Shown here: piece after piece, positions 1 to 7,051 of the stretch
Position numbering within the stretch: position 1 is the stretch's first letter
Layout of the letters: each line of letters begins with the position of its first letter
Assembly: GCA_001767455.1 (NCBI GenBank)
Contig: MELC01000029.1
Location: 38,318 to 102,317, forward strand
Source: Acidobacteria bacterium RIFCSPLOWO2_12_FULL_66_21
GTDB taxonomy: Bacteria > Acidobacteriota > Vicinamibacteria > Vicinamibacterales > 2-12-FULL-66-21
Length of the DNA stretch: 64,000 bases
Direction of reading: 5' to 3'
Notes under the pieces: model-generated
What the model saw: the letters and a program-made list of their open reading frames with translations, nothing else
Database searches by the model: none
What the model was told of the DNA's origin: nothing
Program-made: the position numbers and the translations under genes

Positions 1-1596
1 CATCGCCGCGTTGTAGGCGAAAACGGCGACGACGGTGGCCTGCTGGATCATGTCGTCGCGCTGGACGCGGTCGTAGAAATCCATGTTCGAGTGGTGCGTG
101 CGCGAGTTGTACTCGAGCCGATCGACCATGAACTGGAAGCCCGGCAGCCCCACGTTGTCGAACGACACGTGGTCGGTCGAGCTCACCGACCGGGGACCGA
201 GCGCGGCCACGCCCAGATCGCCGAGCGGCGCGATCCACTGCTCGAAGATCGGCTTTACGGCCAGGTTGCTCTGGAGCCACACGCCGCGCACGCGCCCCGT
301 CCCGTTGTCGGAGTTGAAGTACGCGGCCAGCTTCGCGTGCTCCGGCTTGAGCGTCATCGTCGCGGGATCGCCGTAGTGCGCGAGCACGTAGGCGCGCGAG
401 CCCAGCAGCCCTTCCTCCTCGCCGCCCCACAGCCCGACGCGGATCGTGCGGCGCGGCTTCACGCCGACCGTCTGCAGGATGCGCATCGCTTCCATCATCG
501 CGGCCGATCCGGTGGCGTTGTCCGTGGCGCCGGTGGCCGCCGCGACGGAATCGAAGTGCGCGCCGAGCAGCACGACCTCGTCCTTCAGCGCCGGGTCGGT
601 CCCGGGAATCTCCGCGATGGTGTTGAACCCGTTCGGCGTGGTCTCGTCGTAGAACTTCGTCTCGACGTTCAGCTCGACCTTCACCGGGAGGTTCTTCGCC
701 AGGATGCGCACCATGCGGTTGTAGTGCTCGACCGCGAGCGTGACGCTCGGCACGCCCGTGCCGGCGTCCGCGCCGCGCGAGCCGCCGCCGCCCGGGAAGA
801 TGGTGCCGCCGTCGGTGTGCTGCTGCTGCGCCGTCAGGTCGCTTCCGATGGAGGCCATCACGCTGTCGCCCCCGCGGTCGAACGTGGCCACGACGCCTTC
901 GGCCTTGTAGAACTGGGCGATGCGCGCGCGCAGTGACTGCGCGCCGCCGCGTCCGCCGCGGCCCTGCGCCGCTGTGTCGTCACTCGGATCGCCGCCCCGC
1001 CCTCTCCCCGGCCCGCCCGCGCGCGGCCTCGGGATGGGGGTCGTCAGGGCCTCCTCCAGATCCTTGCCTTTCATGCGATGCACGATCGTCCCTTCGATCA
1101 TCGTCACCGGGCGCTCCGGCTGGGTCAGCACGATCTTGCCCGCGAGCTTGCCCCGGTACTTGTCGAAGTCCGCGTCGGTGTCGATCTGGACGCGAACGAC
1201 TTCGGCGATGACCGGCCCCTTCGTCCCCGGGGTCCAGGATCCGGGGAAGCCGATGAGCGGCTGCACCTGCGGCTCGACCATGTGGGCGCTGAACCGCACG
1301 AGCGACCAGCCTTTCCCGAACGCCCACGTTTCCCGATGGGCGTTGACGAGGCCCCACTCGGTCATCTTCTTCATCGCCCAGTCGCTGGCTTGCAGGATCG
1401 CCGGGCTGCCGGTCAGGCGCGGCCCGTACACGTCGGCCAGCCAGCTGATGTGGTCCATCACCTGGGAACGGTTGAGCCCCTCGTCGCGGATCTGCGCGAG
1501 GGTGGCGTAGTCGAGCTTCTCGGTTGGCTGCTGCGCGACCGGCAGCGCGACAGCGCCGGCGGTCAGAAGGATGGCGACGGGAAGGCTGAATCGCAT
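1..1596 (-). CDS. M28 family metallopeptidase, secreted (C-terminus cut by window edge)
   Basis: Zinc aminopeptidase-like protein, 532 codons visible, open at the window edge. The ATG at 1596 opens a hydrophobic signal peptide (MRFSLPVAILLTAGAVALPV). The C-terminal half carries the M28 metal-binding pattern: GAHFDS (His at about residue 347), ATDNATGS, the catalytic Glu pair in GLWGGEEEGLLGS, NSDNG and SSTDHVSF. A PA-like insert with Gly/Arg-rich stretches lies between the N-terminal region and the peptidase core. Probably exported to digest peptides, like the other secreted peptidases of this window. It is divergent from the PadR gene that begins at 1675. The family is clear; the substrate is not. 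Confidence 0.88.
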   Translation of the reverse strand, partial: MRFSLPVAILLTAGAVALPVAQQPTEKLDYATLAQIRDEGLNRSQVMDHISWLADVYGPRLTGSPAILQASDWAMKKMTEWGLVNAHRETWAFGKGWSLVRFSAHMVEPQVQPLIGFPGSWTPGTKGPVIAEVVRVQIDTDADFDKYRGKLAGKIVLTQPERPVTMIEGTIVHRMKGKDLEEALTTPIPRPRAGGPGRGRGGDPSDDTAAQGRGGRGGAQSLRARIAQFYKAEGVVATFDRGGDSVMASIGSDLTAQQQHTDGGTIFPGGGGSRGADAGTGVPSVTLAVEHYNRMVRILAKNLPVKVELNVETKFYDETTPNGFNTIAEIPGTDPALKDEVVLLGAHFDSVAAATGATDNATGSAAMMEAMRILQTVGVKPRRTIRVGLWGGEEEGLLGSRAYVLAHYGDPATMTLKPEHAKLAAYFNSDNGTGRVRGVWLQSNLAVKPIFEQWIAPLGDLGVAALGPRSVSSTDHVSFDNVGLPGFQFMVDRLEYNSRTHHSNMDFYDRVQRDDMIQQATVVAVFAYNAAM

Positions 1597-1640
1597 GCCG
1601 GGATTCTACCCTCTCCCCGCAGGCCACGCGCGGATGGATG

Positions 1641-1668
1641 TTGACAATTACTACGCGAGGCGTATTAT
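1641..1668 (+). promoter_or_regulatory. Promoter and probable PadR operator before the PadR gene
   Basis: TTGACA at 1641-1646 and TATTAT at 1663-1668 are separated by 16 bp, a near-consensus sigma-70 promoter. Transcription would start at about the ATG at 1675, so the mRNA is probably leaderless. The spacer holds a dyad, ACGC-GAG-GCGT (1653-1663), whose flanks are partly symmetric (TTACTACGC against GCGTATTAT). A site between -35 and -10 fits autorepression by the PadR protein encoded downstream. The operator role is inferred. Confidence 0.6.
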
Positions 1669-1674
1669 TACGTC

Positions 1675-2031
1675 ATGCGTATTACTCGCAACGTAGCAAA
1701 GACCAGGGCCCAACTCGACCGTGACCTTGACGAGTTCGGCCGGTTCTCGGAACCGGCTCTTCTGATTCTGATCAGCATGGCCGACGGACCCAAGCATGGC
1801 TACGCCATGACGGAGGACATCGCCCAGCTTTCAGGAGAGCGGCTCGGGCCTGGCACGCTGTACGGCGCCATCGCGCGGCTGGAATCGCGCGGCTTCATCG
1901 AGCCGCTCGAAAGCGAGGACCGCAGGAATCCGTACCGCCTGACCGCGATCGGTGAGAAGGCGCTCCGGGCCCGTCTTGCCGCCCTCGAGGCGGTGACCAG
2001 GGCCGGGCAGCGCAGGCTGGCCCGCGCATGA
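1675..2031 (+). CDS. PadR family transcriptional regulator
   Basis: A 118-residue winged-helix regulator. The PadR core is clear: LLILISMADGPKHGYAMTEDI, then GPGTLYGAIARLESRGFIE and a wing of the form RRNPYRLTAIGEKAL. The short C-terminal helix (LAALEAVTRAGQRRLARA) is probably the dimerisation part. PadR proteins usually repress a neighbouring gene; here the only co-directional partner is the membrane protein, which overlaps it by ATGA. The promoter lies so close that translation probably starts on a leaderless message. Family assignment is firm; the ligand is unknown. Confidence 0.9.
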   Translation: MRITRNVAKTRAQLDRDLDEFGRFSEPALLILISMADGPKHGYAMTEDIAQLSGERLGPGTLYGAIARLESRGFIEPLESEDRRNPYRLTAIGEKALRARLAALEAVTRAGQRRLARA

Positions 2032-2522
2032 CCTGGTGGCTTCGGCTGTACCCGCGGCGGTGGCGCGAGCGGTACGGCGCGGAGATGGCCGCTCTGGTCG
2101 CGGCGCGCCCGCTGTCGCCGGCGGTCATCGTCGATCTCATCGCCGGGGCCATCGACGCCCGGGTGCACCCACAGCAGATTCGGCGTCACCAGAAACAACG
2201 AACGGAGGAGGATGTCATGCTTTCCAGGCTGATGCGTCGCTGCGCCGCTGGCCCGAACCTCTCGCCCAGTGAGCAGCGGCTCGCCAACGGTGTCCTGGTC
2301 GGATTCACGCTTGCCTTTGCGCTCCTCTACGTCGCCGCCGCCTGGCGCTTCAAGGGCAGCGAGCTCGTGGACGCACTCGGCATCATGGCCTTCCCGGCGG
2401 CCCTCGTGTGCGCGATGCCGTTCTCCTACCTGAAGGGGCACTCGCGGCTCAGCCAATTCGTTGTGGTCGGCGGTACGCTGGCGCTTCTCGCCGTCTGTTC
2501 GTGGCTTGCCGCATCCATCTGA
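2028..2522 (+). CDS. Small membrane protein coupled to PadR
   Basis: 164 residues. The start codon overlaps the PadR stop (ATGA at 2028-2031), so the two are translationally coupled. The N-terminal part is basic and begins MTWWLRLYPRRWRERYGAEM, which resembles the N-terminus of acidobacterial membrane proteins found beside PadR genes. Two or three hydrophobic segments follow (NGVLVGFTLAFALLYVAAAW; ALGIMAFPAALVCAMPFSYL; VVVGGTLALLAVCSWLAASI). No catalytic motif is visible. An internal ATG at 2218 with an upstream GGAGGA could give a shorter product holding only the membrane part. Function unknown; it is the likely target of the PadR regulator. Confidence 0.75.
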   Translation: MTWWLRLYPRRWRERYGAEMAALVAARPLSPAVIVDLIAGAIDARVHPQQIRRHQKQRTEEDVMLSRLMRRCAAGPNLSPSEQRLANGVLVGFTLAFALLYVAAAWRFKGSELVDALGIMAFPAALVCAMPFSYLKGHSRLSQFVVVGGTLALLAVCSWLAASI

Positions 2523-2635
2523 AACTGCGCCCGCACGCTCGAACGGGCAGATTGCCAAGAGGCGCTGTCGGACGCCTCTAACTTGTTGATACAGTTACAG
2601 TTGGGCTTAGACTTCACGCAAGAGGGTCGCGGGTC

Positions 2636-2644
2636 TGGTATACT
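2636..2644 (+). promoter_or_regulatory. Extended -10 promoter of rpmE
   Basis: TG at 2636-2637 followed by TATACT at 2639-2644 makes an extended -10 element. It is about 33 bp upstream of the rpmE start codon. No convincing -35 hexamer is seen at the normal distance, which is usual for extended -10 promoters. The upstream stretch 2523-2635 shows no ORF. Confidence 0.55.
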
Positions 2645-2676
2645 GTCGTTTTCCTGAGAGCCCCAAGGAGTTTGCC

Positions 2677-2943
2677 GTGAAGGAAGGGATCCACCCCAAG
2701 TATTTCAATATCGAGGCGCGATGCGCCTGCGGCGCGACCTGGAAGACCCGGTCGACGAAGCCGGAGCTCCACCTCGAGATCTGCAACAACTGCCACCCGT
2801 TCTTCACGGGCCGCCAGAAGCTGGTGGACACCGAGGGGCGCGTCGAGCGGTTCACGAAGCGGTTCGGCGCGCAGACGTCCGAGAGCCGCAAGACCGCCGC
2901 GAAGGCCAAGAAGGCCACCGAGACGGCGGCGGCTACGAAATAA
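2677..2943 (+). CDS. rpmE: 50S ribosomal protein L31, zinc-binding form
   Basis: 88 residues starting at GTG 2677, with AAGGAG at 2665-2670. The sequence opens [20 protein letters not shown] and carries four cysteines (16, 18, 36, 39) in the CxC...CxxC arrangement of the zinc-containing ('C+') L31 type. [18 protein letters not shown] is the usual central block. The tail is longer than in E. coli and rich in Ala and Lys ([17 protein letters not shown]). L31 sits on the central protuberance of the 50S subunit, and the C+ form is normally used when zinc is sufficient. Apparently monocistronic, with its own promoter and a strong terminator at 3071. Confidence 0.97.
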   Translation: MKEGIHPKYFNIEARCACGATWKTRSTKPELHLEICNNCHPFFTGRQKLVDTEGRVERFTKRFGAQTSESRKTAAKAKKATETAAATK

Positions 2944-2944
2944 G

Positions 2945-3058
2945 CTGCCAGTCTCCAGCTTCCAGTTTCCAGCTTCCAGTTTCCAGCTTCCAGCTTCTGT
3001 CACGCTGTCCCGCTGATAGCTGATAGCTGATAGCTGATAGCTGATAGCTGATAGCTGA
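2945..3058. repeat. Two heptad tandem arrays after rpmE
   Basis: The first array (2951-2999) alternates GCTTCCA and GTTTCCA. The second (3014-3055) is six perfect copies of TGATAGC. They are separated by GTCACGCT-GTCCCGCT, two copies of an octamer. No ORF uses the region. This is one of more than a dozen period-7 arrays in the window. Confidence 0.95.
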
Positions 3059-3070
3059 AGGGTCCACGAG

Positions 3071-3107
3071 AACGCTCAGCTCGAGAAGAGCTGAGCGTTT
3101 GTTTTTT
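3071..3107 (+). terminator. Rho-independent terminator of rpmE
   Basis: A 12-bp perfect stem (AACGCTCAGCTC / GAGCTGAGCGTT) with a GAGAA loop is followed by TGTTTTTT. The hairpin overlaps the last codons and the stop of the convergent mrfB-like gene (stop at 3076-3078), so the same bases encode the C-terminal NAQLFSS of that protein. Confidence 0.9.
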
Positions 3108-4458
3108 GAAGCTTCCGATCCAGCCGCGCGAGCCGATAGCGCACCAGATCCGCGCGCGAGTCGTCGGCGTCCTCGAGCGCGAAGAGCGCCAGCTCGCGGG
3201 CCGTGACGAGGTCCCGGTCGCGGTGCTCGTGATGAATCGCGAGCGCTTCGACCGCGAACTGCCTCAGCGCCGCCAGATCGCGCTGTCGCCGCGCCGCCCG
3301 CGGTTCGGTCAACGCCATCACGTCGCGCCAGACCGACGCCGCTTCTTCGTGGCGCTTGTCGCGGCGCATCCGCAGACCCAGCCTGTATAGCGCTTCCGCC
3401 CTGACCTCGAGGCGCTCGGACAGGGCGCCACGCCGGTAGCAGCGCTCCGCGCGATCGGGCGAGCCGGCGCGTTCGTAGATGCGGCCGAGCGCGAGCGCTT
3501 CCGCGCCGTCCCGGCACGCCTCGTGGCCGCCGGCCGCGAGCGCGGCCGCACGCGCCATCACCGCCGCCAGCGACACGAGATCGATCCGGTTGTGCTCCAG
3601 CACGGGCTCCAGCGGACGGGGATCGCCGCTCCGGAGGAACTGAAAATATCGCCCGGGGATCTCCGACCCGGGCACGTCACCCACGCGTTCCACCCCGAAC
3701 AGCACGCGCTCGAGCGTCGACAGCCGGCAGCCCTCCTCGGACTGGTCGGCCATGCGGGAGTCCCGCGGCGCCACACGGTTTCTCCACAGCCGCCGCGCGG
3801 GATGCAGCATGTCGAAGTGCGGCACGCCCGCGGAGCTGAAGCCGGGGGCCTCCATCCGATGGAAGGACCACCGCGTCTCCATCACCGGAATGTCGAAGGT
3901 CTTGCCGTTGTACGTGACGAGCATGTCCGCGCCTTCGAAGAACCTGGCGACCGCCGACAGCAGCGCGCGCTCGCTCGCATAGCTCGTGAGGAGAAACTGC
4001 CGGACCTGGAACGCGCCGAGGTCGAAATACCCGCACCCGACGAGAAACGCCACCGTCCCCGCGCCACCGCTCAGGCCGGTGGTCTCGAGGTCGATGAAAA
4101 GTGTACGACCCGGGGCTCGCCTGGGCGCCGAAGCGCGAAGCGCGAAGGCGGCTGGCTCGGGGCTCGGCGCTCGGGGCTCGAAGAGATCGGGATCCAGCAG
4201 CGACAGACTCGCGCAGTCGGTCACCTCGCACTGCTCGATGCGGATGTTCCCGTGGAAGCGGTCGGATTCGTACCGGCGATCGATCGCCAGGCATCGGCCG
4301 AACGGCGTCTCGACCGGCTGGCCGCCGAGGATCTCGCCGACGCGGTCCAGATCCATGACGGCCTCGTAGCCGCCGGTGTCCGGCTCGTACGTCAGCTCCC
4401 GAACGGGCCTGGGAGGCCCGCCCCTGACGATCGCGCGCAGCCGCGACGAGAGATCCAC
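3076..4458 (-). CDS. MrfB/YprB-like DEDD exonuclease with TPR-like tail
   Basis: 460 residues, GTG start at 4458, directly abutting the stop of the helicase gene (4459-4461). An RNase H-fold exonuclease domain begins at about residue 119: LFIDLETTGLS gives the DxE pair (Asp123, Glu125), TYNGKTFDIP the second acidic residue (Asp189), and EHNRIDL the His289/Asp293 motif. The C-terminal third looks like TPR helices (ALGRIYERAGSPDRAERCYR). In Bacillus subtilis the YprA/YprB pair, renamed MrfA/MrfB, repairs mitomycin C damage; the adjacency and domain order here match. Residues 94-103 (EPRAPSPEPA) come from a heptad repeat inserted in frame. The role in DNA repair is inferred from the family. Confidence 0.85.
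   Translation of the reverse strand: MDLSSRLRAIVRGGPPRPVRELTYEPDTGGYEAVMDLDRVGEILGGQPVETPFGRCLAIDRRYESDRFHGNIRIEQCEVTDCASLSLLDPDLFEPRAPSPEPAAFALRASAPRRAPGRTLFIDLETTGLSGGAGTVAFLVGCGYFDLGAFQVRQFLLTSYASERALLSAVARFFEGADMLVTYNGKTFDIPVMETRWSFHRMEAPGFSSAGVPHFDMLHPARRLWRNRVAPRDSRMADQSEEGCRLSTLERVLFGVERVGDVPGSEIPGRYFQFLRSGDPRPLEPVLEHNRIDLVSLAAVMARAAALAAGGHEACRDGAEALALGRIYERAGSPDRAERCYRRGALSERLEVRAEALYRLGLRMRRDKRHEEAASVWRDVMALTEPRAARRQRDLAALRQFAVEALAIHHEHRDRDLVTARELALFALEDADDSRADLVRYRLARLDRKLQKTNAQLFSS
4152..4179. repeat. Heptad array inside the mrfB-like gene
   Basis: Four heptads of GGGGCTC type (CTGGCTC, GGGGCTC, GGCGCTC, GGGGCTC), in frame with the coding sequence and translated as EPRAPSPEPA on the minus strand. 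It lies just before the exonuclease domain. Confidence 0.85.
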
Positions 4459-7047
4459 CTAGACGGCCCCGCCCTGCGCCTGTACGTCGTCGAGCGGTCG
4501 AAGGGCCCCGGCGTCGAGCAACTGCTCGAGGATGCGGGAGGCCACCTGCTTGGCGTGGGGGCCCGTGTTCCCCTCGGGCCCGACACACGAGGGACAGCCG
4601 GATTCGCACGGGCACCCGACGATCAGGTCGCGCGTGCGCTCGAGCAGCAGGCCGTGCATCTCGTACAGCGGCCGGCTGAACCCGATGCCGCCCGGATAGT
4701 TGTCGTAGACGAAGACGTTCGGCGCGGACGCGAGCGCTTCGGGAATGCCGCCGATCCCGCCGGTCCGCGCGGACCGATCCAGCGTGCCGCCATCGACCGA
4801 CAGGCCGATGTCGTGCCCGTCGCACATCAGCAGCAACTGCGCGACGTTCTTCATCGCGAAGGCCAGGCCGACGACGCCGTCGCGCCGATCGTCGCCGGCA
4901 AACGGCAGCGACTGCATCACCGCCGGCGGGATCGTCAGCCAGTACGCCGACGTGTGCATCTGCTGCTCCGGCAGATCGAGCTCGCCGGATCCCACGTTCT
5001 CGTTCGTGTAGAACTTGATCTTCTTGAACCCCACGACACGGGAGACGACGTGGACCTCGCCATGCGACCGGCCGGCTGCGCCGGCCGCCTCCGCAGCTCG
5101 TGGCTCGTGGCTCGCAGCTCGCGCCTCACTGCTCGTGGCTCGGGGCTCGTGGCTCGTGGCTCGCGGCTCGTGGCTCGTGGCTCGTGGCTCGTGGCTCATT
5201 GCTCGTTCGGGGATGGTTACTGGCGACAGTCCGCTCTCAGCAACGCCTTCGCTGGCAAACGTATCGAGAATCGTCACCTTCGTGTAGGTGATGGCGTCGG
5301 TGTAGTAGTCGCAATCGACGGCGCGCAGGTAGGCCTTGCGGCCGTCGAAGTCGAGCCGCTCCACCTGGAAGAGCTGTCCTTCGAGCATGTAGATCGCCTT
5401 CTCGTGCAGCGTCGGGGGGCCGCTCGTGAAGTCGGTCTCGCCGATCACGCGTTCCCCGTTCGTCACGTCCACGATGACGAAATTGTCCGACGACACCGAC
5501 CGCAGGCTGACCGCGTCGGCGGGGTACGACTCGTTGGTCCAGTTCCACTGCCCGTCGGCCTGGTGGACGAAGCCCTCCTCGGCAAGCACGGCCAGGATCT
5601 CCTGCACGTCCTCCTGCCCGAACTGCTCGGCGGTCGCGAACGGCAGCTCGAACGCGGCGCATTTCACGTGGTCGAGCAGGATGTGCAGGTTGTCCGGGTT
5701 GATCAGCGCGTGCTCGGGCGACGCGTCGAAGAAGTACGAGGGGTTGCGGATGATGAACTGGTCGATCGGCGCGCTGCTCGCCACCAGCACGGCCGCGGAT
5801 CGCGTCGTGCGTCTGCCCGCCCGCCCCGCACGCTGCCAGGTCGAGGCGATGGTGCCGGGATAGCCGGCCATCACCGAGACGTCGAGCGCGCCGATATCGA
5901 TGCCCAGCTCCAGCGCGTTGGTCGCCACGACCGCGCGCACCTGTCCGTCGCGCAGCCCGCGCTCGATCTCGCGGCGGCGGTTCGGGAGGTACCCGCCTCG
6001 ATACCCGCGGATCACGTCCGCGGCTCCCGGCGGTCCCTGGTACGCGTCCTTCAGATACGTCGTGAGGATCTCGACCGCCAGACGGCTCTGGGCGAACAGG
6101 ATCAGCTGAAGATTGTGCTTGAGGAACTCCAGCGCGACACGCCGTGCCTCCGACAGGTACGACCGCCTGATGCCGAGCTCGGCGTTGACGACCGGCGGGT
6201 TCACGAACAGGAAGAACTTCTCTCCCCGAGGCGCGCCGTTCCTCTCGACGAGCTCGAACGGCCGCCCCGTCAGCCCTTCGGCCAGCTCGCGCGGATTCGC
6301 AATCGTCGCGGACGAGCAGATGAAGATCGGATCCGATCCGTAATGCCGGCACACGCGCTGGAGCCGCCGCAGGATGTTCGCCAGGTGGCTGCCGAACACG
6401 CCGCGATACGCGTGCAGCTCGTCGATCACGACGAAGCGCAGGTTCTCGAAGAGCTTCGCCCACCGCGGATGGTGTGGCAGGATCCCCGAGTGCAGCATGT
6501 CGGGGTTGCTGAGGACGACATGCGCCTTCCCGCGGATCGCGCGCCTGGCGTCGGCCGGCGTATCGCCGTCGTACGTGAAGACCCCGATTTGAAGGTCTGA
6601 ATCGCGGCTGACGAGCTGCGACAGCGCGTGCAGCTCCGCGAGCTGATCCTGCGCGAGCGCTTTCGTCGGAAACAGGTAGAGCGCGCGCGTCGCGGGGTCG
6701 TTCAGGATCGCATTCAGGACCGGCGCGTTGTAGCACAGCGTCTTGCCGGACGCGGTCGGCGTGATGGTGACCACGTTCCGCCCCGCGAGGACGTGCGCAA
6801 ACGCCTCCGCCTGGTGCGTGTAGAGCCGATCGACGCCGCGCGCCGCCAGCGCCGCCGCCAGGCGCTTGTCGGTCCCCTCGGGATACGGCGCAAACGAGGC
6901 GGTGATGGCCGCCATCCGGTGGGTGGCCGTGACAATCGGCTCCGCCTCCGCACCCAGCGGCGCCCGCGACGCCGTCAGCCGCCGCAGGACTTCCTGGAGC
7001 GATCGATCCTTGTCGCCTGACACAACCGGGAGGGTCTGTGATGCCAC
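4459..7047 (-). CDS. MrfA/YprA-like DEXH helicase with DUF1998-type zinc cluster
   Basis: 862 residues from a GTG at 7047. Superfamily 2 helicase motifs: THQ (Gln79, Q motif), PTASGKT at 97-103 (motif I), DELH at 209-212 (motif II), SSATI (motif III), and QRAGRAGRR (motif VI). The C-terminal region ends in a four-cysteine cluster, CPCESGCPSC (Cys 812, 814, 818, 821), as in the MrfA/YprA family. It probably unwinds or remodels damaged DNA with the exonuclease encoded next. Residues of about 614-652 are an alien insert, repeats of SHEPRAT, produced by a heptad DNA array lying between the helicase core and the C-terminal domain. It sits 4 bp after the PQQ-propeller gene, so the three genes form one operon. 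Confidence 0.9.
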   Translation of the reverse strand: MASQTLPVVSGDKDRSLQEVLRRLTASRAPLGAEAEPIVTATHRMAAITASFAPYPEGTDKRLAAALAARGVDRLYTHQAEAFAHVLAGRNVVTITPTASGKTLCYNAPVLNAILNDPATRALYLFPTKALAQDQLAELHALSQLVSRDSDLQIGVFTYDGDTPADARRAIRGKAHVVLSNPDMLHSGILPHHPRWAKLFENLRFVVIDELHAYRGVFGSHLANILRRLQRVCRHYGSDPIFICSSATIANPRELAEGLTGRPFELVERNGAPRGEKFFLFVNPPVVNAELGIRRSYLSEARRVALEFLKHNLQLILFAQSRLAVEILTTYLKDAYQGPPGAADVIRGYRGGYLPNRRREIERGLRDGQVRAVVATNALELGIDIGALDVSVMAGYPGTIASTWQRAGRAGRRTTRSAAVLVASSAPIDQFIIRNPSYFFDASPEHALINPDNLHILLDHVKCAAFELPFATAEQFGQEDVQEILAVLAEEGFVHQADGQWNWTNESYPADAVSLRSVSSDNFVIVDVTNGERVIGETDFTSGPPTLHEKAIYMLEGQLFQVERLDFDGRKAYLRAVDCDYYTDAITYTKVTILDTFASEGVAESGLSPVTIPERAMSHEPRATSHEPRATSHEPRATSSEARAASHEPRAAEAAGAAGRSHGEVHVVSRVVGFKKIKFYTNENVGSGELDLPEQQMHTSAYWLTIPPAVMQSLPFAGDDRRDGVVGLAFAMKNVAQLLLMCDGHDIGLSVDGGTLDRSARTGGIGGIPEALASAPNVFVYDNYPGGIGFSRPLYEMHGLLLERTRDLIVGCPCESGCPSCVGPEGNTGPHAKQVASRILEQLLDAGALRPLDDVQAQGGAV
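5094..5206. repeat. Heptad array inside the mrfA-like gene
   Basis: About sixteen heptads, mostly GGCTCGT with variants (GGCTCGC, GGCTCGG, AGCTCGC). Three heptads make 21 bp, i.e. seven codons, so the minus-strand protein shows a seven-residue repeat, SHEPRAT. The array keeps the reading frame open. Confidence 0.95.
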
Positions 7048-7051
7048 TCGC

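Noticed and set aside
3523-6600. 1025-codon plus-strand open frame opposite the mrfA/mrfB-like genes
   Set aside because: An antisense shadow rich in Arg, Ala, Val and His caused by high GC; the minus strand carries all helicase and exonuclease motifs.
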